Shown here piece by piece: positions 1 through 7,353 of a stretch of 15,116 nt of DNA. The notes beneath the pieces are model-generated. The model had not been told where the DNA came from. It worked only from the letters and a program-made list of their open reading frames with translations, and made no database searches. A program made the translations under genes and the position numbers. Position 1 is the first letter of the stretch. Every line of letters starts with the position of its first letter. Source of the DNA: JALYOK01 sp031419835 (GTDB taxonomy: Bacteria > Pseudomonadota > Gammaproteobacteria > Burkholderiales > JALYOK01); contig JANOLP010000225.1 of assembly GCA_031419835.1 (NCBI GenBank), forward strand, positions 1 to 15,116. Direction: 5' to 3'.

Positions 1-85
1 AAATTGTTGAAGTTTGGCTGGTTTAATGGTCCTCAGATTTGGGCCAAGTTAACTGATCAACCTCATCCTAACGAAAGGACTAAAA

Positions 86-1195
86 ATGACCCGTAGCGCG
101 CTCTCGATAATTACTATTGCGATCACTTCTTTTCTCTCTGCTTGTGGTGGTGGCGGTGGAGGTGGTGGCGGCGGAGGCAGCAGCGTTGACATCAATACTC
201 AGACCAGCATTACCAATGCTAACTTCGGCGCAGTGGCCGGCCTAGCGGTTCGCAGTAGCCTAGTCGTCGCTGATTCCCCTAACTACAACGAAGGGTTTCC
301 CGCCGCAGCCGTAGGTGAGACGCCGCGTAACTCAGTCAATGTGATGAACATGTCGCGCATGCAGTTGGTTGAGATCAGTAAGGTAAAGCCGAGCGAAATG
401 GTTAGCGCGGTATTGCCGATCGGCGCAGCACCACAAAACGGACCATCAAACTGCGGAGCAACTGCCGCCGAGGGCACGAAAACCAAGACTTACATTGACT
501 CTGACAATGAATTAACCACTCGAAATGTTGATGACAAGCTGACGATTGACTACAGCGGCTGTAAATTGGACCTTCAGCAAGAAGCGCAAAACTGTGTGCA
601 AGTGTCCGACCGGCCAAATAATTTGACCTTGAATGGCCGTGTGGAAACCCTCATAACGGGCGTTTCGGGGGCGGAAATTATCACCAAGCTCACCTACACG
701 AATTTGGTGGTTACAGGGACGCGTGGATCGTCCACGATTAACGGCAATATTGTGATTTCCGTTGTCGAGGGGACGCCAAAAACGATTACGCTTACGACTG
801 TTGACATCGCCGGATTGACGACCAAGACCGGCAATGAGACCGAGCGTCTGCGCGGCGCAACCATCAAGTACACGGATGATCAACAAGGGTGCGCCACGGC
901 GGCAAGTAATAACGCCTATACCATTCTCAATACCGTGACCCAAGGTGAGGTTGCCAGCAGCGTGCTTGGTTTTGTCAATGTGAATGTCACCGCAGATCTG
1001 ATTGGCGACAGTGATATCGATAGCGGTTTTCCGAGTTCCGGCAGCTTTCATATCGCGGGTGCCGGCGGTACCAACCTAGACATCGTGGCGGCGGGCGGTG
1101 GTAAGGCAACCGTTAAGATAAATAACAATAACGCGTGCGCTAACGCCCAAACTTGGAATGACCTGTTCCAAGGACTTCCCGGCGGCTGCAAATAA
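86..1195 (+). CDS. poly-glycine lipoprotein of unknown function
   Basis: The 369-residue product has a lipoprotein signal peptide. A short basic start and a hydrophobic stretch (residues 5-17) lead to the lipobox LSAC, with the lipidated Cys at residue 20. Eleven consecutive glycines follow (21-31), a flexible linker often seen after the lipid anchor in proteobacterial lipoproteins. The mature part is rich in Thr, Asn, Val and Gly in alternating patterns, suggesting beta structure. It has six further Cys, which could form disulfides in the periplasm or at the surface. The start is supported by a GAAAGGA ribosome site at 73-79, seven bases before the ATG. The outer-membrane barrel candidate follows at once and may be co-transcribed. 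I recognise no family, and the function is unknown. A 179-residue open frame on the opposite strand is only its shadow. Confidence 0.85.
   Translation: MTRSALSIITIAITSFLSACGGGGGGGGGGGSSVDINTQTSITNANFGAVAGLAVRSSLVVADSPNYNEGFPAAAVGETPRNSVNVMNMSRMQLVEISKVKPSEMVSAVLPIGAAPQNGPSNCGATAAEGTKTKTYIDSDNELTTRNVDDKLTIDYSGCKLDLQQEAQNCVQVSDRPNNLTLNGRVETLITGVSGAEIITKLTYTNLVVTGTRGSSTINGNIVISVVEGTPKTITLTTVDIAGLTTKTGNETERLRGATIKYTDDQQGCATAASNNAYTILNTVTQGEVASSVLGFVNVNVTADLIGDSDIDSGFPSSGSFHIAGAGGTNLDIVAAGGGKATVKINNNNACANAQTWNDLFQGLPGGCK
146..178 (+). repeat. GGN codon tract encoding Gly11 linker
   Basis: Eleven glycine codons in a row (mixed GGT, GGC, GGA) directly follow the lipobox Cys codon. The third bases are mixed, so this is not a perfect microsatellite, but it is repetitive enough that linker length could vary between strains. 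Confidence 0.8.
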
Positions 1196-1217
1196 GCTCT
1201 TCAATACTGGTTACGTA

Positions 1218-2018
1218 GTGAATTGTGATCGAACTCGTGGGCGGCGGCGATATTTTGTCGCCGCCCAGTCCCTTCTGATTTTACTGTCGGGCGCAGTCTA
1301 CGGCGAAGAATTAAATTCAGTAGGTCTTGGTCTCTCGCTGCTTTCCTTTCACTACGCCGAATTCCCCGACGATGAACGCCTGCGAAATAAGGAAACGGGT
1401 GTTTTACCGGGCATTAATGCCGCGCTCAAATTTTCCGCTGCGTCGTGGCGCATCGGATTCAGCGGATCGGCTCATGGTGGTGAGGTTGATTATGATGGCG
1501 CTACCTCAGCGTTTCGACCACACCAAACTCAAACGGATACCTTGATCCTGAACGGAATGGCCTCGGTTGGTTATGAGTTTGGGGCGGACGCATCATTTAC
1601 GCTTACGCCCTATGGCGCAGTCGGTTACCGTTTTTGGCGGCGTGATATTTTGCCCAGCAACGGTGTTCGCGGACTGCGCGAAGACTATCGATGGATGTAC
1701 GCTGCGGCTGGCTTGGAACTGGGATGGCGCAAAAGTGAACGATTTCGTTTCGGCGCGGACCTCAGGCTGATTCGGCCGATTCAAGCGAAAGTGGATGTGC
1801 ACATTACGCCGGAAACCACCCTTGAACTTGGTTCGCGAACGGGTTATCGGTTAGGGTTGCCAATGCTGTGGTCGTTGGGCCAACGCTTTGGCCTGGCCTT
1901 CGAGCCTTATTACGAACGGCAAGAGTTGGGTGCGAGTGCGCCGAAAAATGGAATTCTGGAACCCTCAAGCGACACCGATATCTTCGGCATCCATGTAACT
2001 GCCCGCCTGATGTTCTAA
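1218..2018 (+). CDS. probable outer-membrane beta-barrel protein
   Basis: The protein has about 266 residues from the GTG at 1218. An ATG at 1158 in the same frame gives 286 residues but overlaps the lipoprotein by 38 bases and puts about 20 unlikely residues before the signal peptide. With the GTG start, a basic stretch (RGRRR) precedes a hydrophobic core and a plausible cleavage site near AVYG/EE. Neither start has a convincing ribosome site, so the gene may be translationally coupled to the lipoprotein ending 22 bases upstream. The mature sequence alternates aromatic or aliphatic residues with polar ones in strand-length runs (for example YGAVGYRFWRRD) and ends in Phe (TARLMF), the classic C-terminal signal for the BAM insertion machinery. 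The family is not recognised; a small porin-like or OmpA-like barrel is the likely fold. Pairing with the upstream lipoprotein is inferred from position only. Confidence 0.75.
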   Translation: MNCDRTRGRRRYFVAAQSLLILLSGAVYGEELNSVGLGLSLLSFHYAEFPDDERLRNKETGVLPGINAALKFSAASWRIGFSGSAHGGEVDYDGATSAFRPHQTQTDTLILNGMASVGYEFGADASFTLTPYGAVGYRFWRRDILPSNGVRGLREDYRWMYAAAGLELGWRKSERFRFGADLRLIRPIQAKVDVHITPETTLELGSRTGYRLGLPMLWSLGQRFGLAFEPYYERQELGASAPKNGILEPSSDTDIFGIHVTARLMF

Positions 2019-2152
2019 AGACGACATCAGTAATCTGTGGCACTTAAAGTGTCGAAAAATTTTACAGTTGGTGATGCCATTGACTGAGAATGAATTTGTT
2101 TGACTAGAACTTAGCTATTATTTTCATATGATTAGCCTGTTGTTAGGCTGAT

Positions 2153-2168
2153 GGGCACATTAATTGCT
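2153..2168 (+). promoter_or_regulatory. sigma-54 (RpoN) -24/-12 promoter
   Basis: GGGCAC, five bases, then TTGCT. The invariant GG (2154-2155) and GC (2166-2167) are exactly ten bases apart, and the match to TGGCAC-N5-TTGCA/T is near perfect. It points at the PEP-CTERM-like gene and predicts a start near 2178 and a leader of about 200 bases. PEP-CTERM genes in exosortase-containing bacteria are known to be linked to RpoN and the PrsK/PrsR two-component pair, which fits. The single-site match is seen in the sequence; its use is inferred. Confidence 0.55.
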
Positions 2169-2339
2169 TTTGTTTGTTACCAGATACAAAAATAAAAGCC
2201 CTGAGCAATTCGCCATTGTAGATTGAGTTACAATAGAGGGCGTAATGGTTAGGAAGAAATAACGTAGTACTAGTAGTGAATGCAATGGCTGGCGGGTGAA
2301 CTTATTAATGGGTTCGGAATCAAAAAAATTACCTGTTCG

Positions 2340-2360
2340 ACGTAATCGTTAGAATTACGT
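2340..2360 (+). promoter_or_regulatory. hairpin in the leader of the PEP-CTERM-like gene
   Basis: ACGTAAT (2340-2346) and ATTACGT (2354-2360) form a perfect 7-bp stem with a 7-base loop. It ends about 14 bases before the AAAGGAC ribosome site at 2374-2380, so it could act as an operator or as a structure near the ribosome site. It has no T-run and is not a terminator. Confidence 0.35.
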
Positions 2361-2385
2361 GATAGGACATAGAAAGGACAAGAAT

Positions 2386-2667
2386 ATGTTAAAGCGCGCA
2401 ACCCCGCTCTCGTTCAGAGCAATTTTGGCAACTATAGTGTTTGGTTTTGTTTTCGAGGCGTCGGCGCTGCCGCTTAGCCCAAAATGGATGAAAACAGCTG
2501 AACCGATCAAAGTTTCTCAGCCTGTCGGAGACCTCGGCGGTGTTGGGGCAGGCGACGGTGGTGGCGGAACGCAGGACTTACCGGTTCCGGCAACCTTGAT
2601 GCTGTTCGCGGCGGGTATTGCGGGTATTGCGGGTATGGCACTTGTACGTCGGAAAAAGCCGTTCTAG
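2386..2667 (+). CDS. small exported protein with variant PEP-CTERM sorting signal
   Basis: The product has 93 residues from the ATG at 2386, chosen over the in-frame GTG at 2359 because AAAGGAC (2374-2380) sits just upstream. Residues 1-27 form a Sec signal peptide with cleavage after ASA. The short mature region is rich in Gly and Asp (residues 50-62). The C-terminal 30 residues have the tripartite PEP-CTERM layout: a short motif (DLPVPAT, residues 64-70), a hydrophobic helix (71-87) and a basic tail (RRKK, 88-91). In the known family, exosortase/archaeosortase-type enzymes recognise PEP and release the protein to the outside, usually with exopolysaccharide. Here the central Glu is Val, giving PVP. 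Part of the helix (AGI-AGI-AGM) is encoded by a 9-base tandem repeat. No exosortase is in the window. The function of the mature part is unknown. Confidence 0.8.
   Translation: MLKRATPLSFRAILATIVFGFVFEASALPLSPKWMKTAEPIKVSQPVGDLGGVGAGDGGGGTQDLPVPATLMLFAAGIAGIAGMALVRRKKPF
2611..2637 (+). repeat. three tandem copies of a 9-base unit
   Basis: GCGGGTATT occurs twice exactly and a third time with the last base changed to G. The repeat lies in the transmembrane part of the PEP-CTERM-like signal, and each unit adds three residues (Ala-Gly-Ile/Met) without changing frame. Confidence 0.85.
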
Positions 2668-2696
2668 AGACGTTTCCCACAGGTCAAACGCTACTT

Positions 2697-3593
2697 TTAG
2701 ACCCAGTCTTTTCCTACCAAATACTCTTTGTAAAGCCGAGCTTCTTCCGAGTTCGGCTCAGGCGACCAGTCGTAGCGCCAAGTTACGACTGGCGGTAGTG
2801 ACATCAAAATCGATTCCGTCCGCCCTTGAGATTGCAGGCCAAACAGGGTGCCGCGGTCGTATACTAAATTAAACTCCACGTAACGACCTCGCCGATAAGC
2901 TTGGAAATTTCGCTCGCGCTCGCCGTATGGCATATCCATTCGGCGCTCTAAAATCGGCACATAAGCCGATAGAAAATGATCGCCGACGCTTTGCATCAGC
3001 GCGAAGCTGAAATTAAAGTCTCGCTCGTTTAAGTCGTCGAAGAAAATCCCACCGACTCCTCGGGGTTCTTTGCGATGTTTGAGATAAAAGTACTCATCAC
3101 ACCATTTCTTGAAGCGCGGATGAAAAGCGTCGCCGAACGGGGCCAATGCATCTTTGCTGGTTTGATGAAAATGCCGCGCGTCCTCGTCAAAACCGTAGTA
3201 GGGGGTTAGATCCATCCCGCCGCCGAACCACCATACCGGCGATTCCGATTCGTGCGTGGCGATGAAAAATCGAACATTCATATGTACCGTCGGCGCGTAG
3301 GGATTACGCGGATGCAACACCAACGACACGCCCATCGCTTCGAAGCCGCGCCCCGCTAATTCCGGTCGCGAAGCACTTGCTGATGGCGGGAGTTGCTTGC
3401 CGAATACATGGGAGAAACTCACGACTGCGCGCTCGAAAATTTTACCGTCTTCCGTCAGACAACTTACACCACCGCCGCCCTCAGGACGATCCCAACTATC
3501 GCGACGAAATAGTTTGGCTTCGATGTTTTCCAGCGCGGCAACAATCCGATTTTGTAGCCCAACGTAGTATTCTTTTGCGCGAACCGCAATCAT
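2697..3593 (-). CDS. hemF: oxygen-dependent coproporphyrinogen III oxidase
   Basis: HemF converts coproporphyrinogen III to protoporphyrinogen IX by two oxidative decarboxylations using O2, in the cytoplasm. From the ATG at 3593 the product has 298 residues, the usual family length (about 300). Longer in-frame starts upstream only read through tsaC. Family signatures are clear: DRPEGGGGVSCL near residues 35-46, HPRNPYAPTVHMNVRFF, WWFGGGMDLTPYYGF, and the C-terminal GLQSQGRTESILMSLPP followed by WRYDW. The start overlaps the tsaC stop (ATGA), so translation is probably coupled. This is the last gene of the minus-strand run and converges with the PEP-CTERM-like gene 29 bases away, with no clear terminator between them. 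An aerobic-type enzyme indicates an organism that meets oxygen. Confidence 0.96.
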   Translation of the reverse strand: MIAVRAKEYYVGLQNRIVAALENIEAKLFRRDSWDRPEGGGGVSCLTEDGKIFERAVVSFSHVFGKQLPPSASASRPELAGRGFEAMGVSLVLHPRNPYAPTVHMNVRFFIATHESESPVWWFGGGMDLTPYYGFDEDARHFHQTSKDALAPFGDAFHPRFKKWCDEYFYLKHRKEPRGVGGIFFDDLNERDFNFSFALMQSVGDHFLSAYVPILERRMDMPYGERERNFQAYRRGRYVEFNLVYDRGTLFGLQSQGRTESILMSLPPVVTWRYDWSPEPNSEEARLYKEYLVGKDWV

Positions 3594-4147
3594 CGGAAAA
3601 TCTTTCCCGTGCGAAGATCTTGGATCGTCGATGGATTTTTCCGCACGCCGATTTTTCCGGGAATCACCATTACATTGGGACCAAACCGGCGCAAACACTC
3701 GCGCGTCGTCTTGCCAGGCCGTTGACCGGCGCGATTTGCGCTGGTTGATACTAGTGCGCTGGCCAGCCGAGCACACAGGTTGTGCGCATCTTCGTGAGCG
3801 GTCACTCTCACCGCGAGTGCCGCATGACGGCCTCGCAGTGCGCGCTTCACACGCGCCTTCGCGGGCGCCAACCAAGTGTGTGGCCCCGGCCAAGTCGCTT
3901 GCATACGCCTCATATTTTCCTCGCTAACGCCATTAAGCAACGAGGAAAATCGCTCGAATCGATCACCGACAATAATAAGGCCTTTAGATTTTGGCCGGCG
4001 TTTGATGCGCAGCAGTTTTCGCAACGCACGTTCATTATCAGGATCGCAGCCCAAGCCAAAGCAAGATTCCGTCGCGTAGGCGATGATGCCGCCGCGGCCC
4101 AAATGTACGCGCAAGCGCTGCACTCGCGCGACCGTTAAGCCATGCAT
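3590..4147 (-). CDS. tsaC: threonylcarbamoyl-AMP synthase (YrdC domain)
   Basis: TsaC makes threonylcarbamoyl-AMP from Thr, bicarbonate and ATP, the first step of the t6A37 modification of ANN-decoding tRNAs. The 185-residue product is a single YrdC domain of the usual TsaC length, without the extra Sua5 C-terminal domain. Visible family motifs are GGIIAYATESCFGLGCDPDN near the start, KRRPKSKGLIIV (the conserved KxR-type nucleotide/Thr site), WPGPHTW, LAVRV, VSTSANRAG, and NPSTIQDLRTGKIFR at the end. The chosen ATG (4147-4145) overlaps the purD stop by one base (TAATG), and the stop overlaps hemF's ATG. Longer in-frame starts read into purD. The product has many Arg/Lys and a high pI, as expected for a tRNA-related enzyme. 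Confidence 0.93.
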   Translation of the reverse strand: MHGLTVARVQRLRVHLGRGGIIAYATESCFGLGCDPDNERALRKLLRIKRRPKSKGLIIVGDRFERFSSLLNGVSEENMRRMQATWPGPHTWLAPAKARVKRALRGRHAALAVRVTAHEDAHNLCARLASALVSTSANRAGQRPGKTTRECLRRFGPNVMVIPGKIGVRKNPSTIQDLRTGKIFR

Positions 4148-5418
4148 TATTTGCCGGCGAGGGCACGATGGCCAATGTCGTGGCGCAATTGCATGCCGTC
4201 GAATTGGATGCCTGCTGCGAAAGCGTAGGCGCGCTGCTGTGCAAGCTTCATGTTGTCGCCGAGCGCGGTCACACAAAGCACGCGGCCACCGGACGTCAGC
4301 ACGTCGTGATCACGCAGCGTCGTTCCGGCGTGAAATACCACGCGATCGGAACTATTTGCGGGAAGCCCGTGGATAACATCTCCCTTGCGCGGCGCATCCG
4401 GATAACCCGCCGCCGCTAGCACCACACCCACGGCGACGCGGCCATCCCAATCGGCTTCGATTTGATCGAGCGTGCCGTCCACGGCGTGATCGAGCAACGT
4501 TGCTAAGTCGCTTTTCAGTCGCATCATAATCGGCAGCGTTTCCGGATCGCCAAGGCGGCAGTTAAATTCCAACACCTTCATATTGCCGGCCTTGTCGATC
4601 ATCAGGCCGGCATAGAGAAAGCCGGTATACGTGATGCCTTCGTTTTTCATGCCGCGCACCGTCGGGCGAATCACTTCGCGCATGACTTTTGCATGAAGCG
4701 CTGGCGTCACGATGGGCGCCGGCGAGTAGGCGCCCATGCCGCCGGTGTTTGGGCCCTGATCGCCATCAAGCAAGCGCTTGTGATCCTGACTGGTGGCGAG
4801 CGGCAAAATATGTTCGCCATCGACCATCACGATGAAACTTGCTTCCTCGCCGACCAAAAATTCTTCGATCAGCACCCGCGCGCCCGCGGCGCCGAGCTTA
4901 TTGTCGGCGAGCATAAAATCTACCGCGCGATGGGCTTCATCCAGCGTCAATGCAACCACCACGCCTTTGCCCGCTGCAAGGCCATCGGCCTTGATTACAA
5001 TGGGCGCACCGAAGCGATCGATATACGCGTGTGCTTCGGCAATATCCGATGAGGTTTCCGAATTGGCTGTCGGAATGCCATGGCGCTGCATAAAGCGTTT
5101 AGCGTAATCTTTCGAACTTTCTAATTGCGCCGCAGCGCGCGTAGGCCCAAAGATTCGTAACTTTGCATCGCGAAACGCGTCGACCACACCGGCGGCAAGT
5201 GGCGCTTCAGGGCCGACAACGGTCAGTCCAATATCCTTATCACGCGCAAACTCAACCAACGATGGAATGTCGGTGATGTCGACATTTTCGATGCCGGATT
5301 CACGCGCGGTTCCTGCGTTGCCGGGCGCGACATAGATGCGCGAAACGCGTTTGCTCTGTAGCAGTTTCCATGCGATTGCGTGTTCTCGGCCGCCGGAACC
5401 AATGACCAGAACCCTCAT
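4147..5418 (-). CDS. purD: phosphoribosylamine-glycine ligase (GAR synthetase)
   Basis: PurD joins phosphoribosylamine and glycine with ATP, the second step of de novo purine synthesis. The 423-residue product matches the usual length (about 425-430) and the family's domain order. The N domain begins VLVIGSGGREHAIAWKL (residues 3-19) and contains VVGPEAPLAAG (67-77). The ATP-grasp core has KADGLAAGKGV (143-153), EEFLVGEEASF (185-195) and GPNTGGMGAYSPAP (222-235), followed by EFNCRLGDPETLP, which carries the metal-binding Glu/Asn. The C domain ends GIQFDGMQLRHDIGHRAL. The ATG at 5418 begins the canonical sequence. purH ends 114 bases upstream on the same strand, and tsaC is coupled downstream by a one-base overlap. 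Confidence 0.97.
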   Translation of the reverse strand: MRVLVIGSGGREHAIAWKLLQSKRVSRIYVAPGNAGTARESGIENVDITDIPSLVEFARDKDIGLTVVGPEAPLAAGVVDAFRDAKLRIFGPTRAAAQLESSKDYAKRFMQRHGIPTANSETSSDIAEAHAYIDRFGAPIVIKADGLAAGKGVVVALTLDEAHRAVDFMLADNKLGAAGARVLIEEFLVGEEASFIVMVDGEHILPLATSQDHKRLLDGDQGPNTGGMGAYSPAPIVTPALHAKVMREVIRPTVRGMKNEGITYTGFLYAGLMIDKAGNMKVLEFNCRLGDPETLPIMMRLKSDLATLLDHAVDGTLDQIEADWDGRVAVGVVLAAAGYPDAPRKGDVIHGLPANSSDRVVFHAGTTLRDHDVLTSGGRVLCVTALGDNMKLAQQRAYAFAAGIQFDGMQLRHDIGHRALAGK

Positions 5419-5481
5419 AACGTTTTCAAACTACCTGTGCTGTGAAGCGCTCGGATGCTGCTTCGTGGCAATGCATGCCTG

Positions 5482-5506
5482 AAGAGCCGCATGAATAAAG
5501 GCTCTT
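5482..5506 (-). other. inverted repeat in the purH-purD gap
   Basis: AAGAGCC (5482-5488) and GGCTCTT (5500-5506) form a perfect 7-bp stem with an 11-base loop between the purH stop and the purD start. There is no T-run on either side, so it is unlikely to be an intrinsic terminator. It could be an mRNA processing or stability structure. Confidence 0.3.
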
Positions 5507-5532
5507 GGCCTAGTGGTTTGTGCGGCGCCATA

Positions 5533-7092
5533 TCAATGGCGAAAATGCCGAACGCCCGTCAACGCCATAACGATGCCGTGCTCATTTGCGGCGGCAATGA
5601 CTTCTCCGTCACGCATACTGCCGCCGGGTTGAATCACCGCTTTTGCGCCCGCTTGAGCGATCACATCCAAGCCATCGCGGAAGGGGAAAAACGCATCTGA
5701 TGCGGCGACAGAATTCATCAAATCCAAACCTGCGTTTTGCGCTTTCATCGACGCCAATTTCGTTGAATCGACACGGCTCATTTGCCCCGCGCCGATGCCC
5801 AATGTTCGGCCTTGCGAACAAAAAACAATCGCGTTGGACTTCACAAACTTAGCGACGCGAAACGCGAAAATCATATCGTCCAACTGGGCGGGACTAGGTT
5901 TCTTTTCGCTGACAATTTTCAGATCGCGCGATTCCACTAACGCGCTATCGGGCGATTGCAACAACAATCCGCCGCCGACCCGTTTCATATCCCAGCGATG
6001 GTGGCTTAACGCGAATTCCACCGCGAGAACGCGCACGTTGGTTTTTTGTTTAAGCAGAGCGAGCGCTGCAGCAGAATAGCCTGGCGCGATCAGTACTTCC
6101 AAAAATTGTTTGGTGACTGCCTCTGCCGTCGGCGCGTCCACTTCGCGGTTGAACGCGATAATGCCACCGAACGCAGACGTCGGATCCGTGGCGAACGCAT
6201 GGCGATAGGCGTCTAGCGGCGTATCGGCGGTTGCGACGCCGCAAGGATTGGCGTGCTTAATAATCACGCATGCGGTGTGCGAAAAACTTTTCACACATTC
6301 CCAAGCAGCGTCGGCGTCGGCGATATTGTTGTAAGAAAGTTCTTTGCCCTGTAGCTGCTGATAATTTGCCAGCGCGCCGGGCGCGGGTTTCAGATCGCGA
6401 TAAAACGCCGCATGCTGATGCGGATTTTCACCGTAGCGCAAAGTCTGGACTTGCTCGAACTGCATATTCAACCGGGTCGGAAATTCGCCGGGCTTCGATT
6501 CGCTATCCAGTGATGTCAAATAATTACTGATCGCGCCGTCGTATTCCGCTGTGTGGCTGAATGCCTTGCACGCCAAACGGAACCGGGTCGCATCGCTCAA
6601 TCCATCGTGCTCCAATAGTTCTTTCGCGATTAGCGCGTAGTCTGTCGGATCTGTCACCACGGCTACGCTGCCATGGTTTTTTGCGGCGCTGCGGACCATC
6701 GCCGGACCGCCAATGTCGATATTTTCAATCGCGTCGGCTAACAAAACTTTGGGTCGCGCGACCGTTTCGCGAAAGGGATAAAGATTGACCACGACCAAAT
6801 CGATCGGCGGAAAGCCCTGCGCTTTCATTTGCGCGACGTGCTCGGGTAAATCGCGCCGGCCGAGAATGCCGCCATGAATTTTCGGATGCAAAGTCTTTAC
6901 TCGACCATCCAGCATTTCCGGAAAGCCGGTGTAGTCGGAAACTTCGGTGACGACGATACCGGCATCGCGCAACATTCTCGCCGTGCCACCGGTAGAAAGT
7001 ATTTCGACGCCACGCTCGCGTAGGGTTTGCACGAATGCGAGAACGCCGGTCTTATCGGAGACGCTGATCAGCGCACGTTGAATCTTGATCAT
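5533..7092 (-). CDS. purH: bifunctional AICAR transformylase / IMP cyclohydrolase
   Basis: PurH carries out the last two steps of IMP synthesis: formylation of AICAR by 10-formyl-tetrahydrofolate, then ring closure. The 519-residue product is full length (family about 510-530). The N-terminal MGS-like cyclohydrolase domain shows ALISVSDKTG (7-16), ILSTGGTARML (31-41) and GRVKTLHPKIHGG (63-75). The transformylase domain shows RYGENPHQ (219-226), the catalytic Lys-His pair in IIKHANPCG (K279, H280), DPTSAFGGIIAFNREVD, and a C-terminal AIIQPGGS-type stretch (AVIQPGGSMRDGEVI). It lies 24 bases downstream of fis and upstream of purD, the arrangement seen in many Gammaproteobacteria. It uses the cell's formyl-folate pool, and so has a loose one-carbon link to the FhcA-like gene elsewhere in the window. 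Confidence 0.97.
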   Translation of the reverse strand: MIKIQRALISVSDKTGVLAFVQTLRERGVEILSTGGTARMLRDAGIVVTEVSDYTGFPEMLDGRVKTLHPKIHGGILGRRDLPEHVAQMKAQGFPPIDLVVVNLYPFRETVARPKVLLADAIENIDIGGPAMVRSAAKNHGSVAVVTDPTDYALIAKELLEHDGLSDATRFRLACKAFSHTAEYDGAISNYLTSLDSESKPGEFPTRLNMQFEQVQTLRYGENPHQHAAFYRDLKPAPGALANYQQLQGKELSYNNIADADAAWECVKSFSHTACVIIKHANPCGVATADTPLDAYRHAFATDPTSAFGGIIAFNREVDAPTAEAVTKQFLEVLIAPGYSAAALALLKQKTNVRVLAVEFALSHHRWDMKRVGGGLLLQSPDSALVESRDLKIVSEKKPSPAQLDDMIFAFRVAKFVKSNAIVFCSQGRTLGIGAGQMSRVDSTKLASMKAQNAGLDLMNSVAASDAFFPFRDGLDVIAQAGAKAVIQPGGSMRDGEVIAAANEHGIVMALTGVRHFRH

Positions 7093-7116
7093 CGGAATGT
7101 TTGCACTAAAGCGAGG

Positions 7117-7353
7117 TTAATCGATGCCGTATTGCGACATCTTTTTTCGTAGTGTATTGCGGTTCAATCCTAAAATATCGGCCGCTTTGGTTTGATTTCC
7201 GCCCGATTGGTGCAACACCACTTCGATCAACGGCCGTTCCACACTTTCCAATACGGCCTCATACACCGCGCAGGGTTTTTCGCCATCCAAATGTTTAAAA
7301 TAGTCGCCAACCGTCTTCCGCACGCAGGCGGAAATTTCATTTTCTTTTTTCAT
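7117..7353 (-). CDS. fis: Fis family nucleoid/DNA-binding protein
   Basis: Fis is a small homodimeric nucleoid protein that bends DNA and tunes rRNA promoters, recombination and replication. The 78-residue product lacks part of the N-terminal arm of the 98-residue E. coli protein, as is common outside the enterics. The C-terminal helix-turn-helix is clear (about residues 50-77): GGNQTKAADILGLNRNTLRKK, close to the NtrC/Fis C-terminal consensus. The gene starts with an ATG that overlaps the dusB stop (ATGA), the classic dusB-fis operon with translational coupling. It lies 24 bases before purH. A free-standing NtrC-type HTH fragment is unlikely given the conserved context. Confidence 0.95.
   Translation of the reverse strand: MKKENEISACVRKTVGDYFKHLDGEKPCAVYEAVLESVERPLIEVVLHQSGGNQTKAADILGLNRNTLRKKMSQYGID

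Larger units (their letters stand above)
2019..2385. other. AT-rich intergenic region with regulatory signals
   Basis: No convincing gene lies in these 367 bases. The stretch is visibly more AT-rich than the flanking genes. It contains a short inverted repeat (AGCCT at 2134-2138 with AGGCT at 2145-2149), a sigma-54 promoter match at 2153-2168 and a hairpin at 2340-2360, all upstream of the small PEP-CTERM-like gene. Confidence 0.6.

Noticed and set aside
512..1051. 179-residue open frame on the minus strand within the lipoprotein gene
   Set aside because: It is fully antisense to a gene with a good ribosome site and lipobox. It has no ribosome site of its own and an unnatural composition.
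2038..2054. Second sigma-54-like site beginning TGGCAC
   Set aside because: The -24 half matches, but the base pair ten positions after GG is GT rather than GC, so the -12 element is missing.
2668..2696. Bidirectional terminator between the PEP-CTERM-like gene and hemF
   Set aside because: I expected one between convergent genes but could see no stable stem or T-run in the 29 bases.
3594..3893. N-terminal extension of the hemF frame by 100 residues
   Set aside because: It overlaps tsaC entirely, is rich in Arg and Ser and unlike HemF, while the ATG at 3593 gives the normal family length and an ATGA junction.
4148..4276. 43-residue N-terminal extension of tsaC
   Set aside because: It lies inside the purD coding sequence. 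The ATG at 4147 gives the normal TsaC length and overlaps the purD stop.
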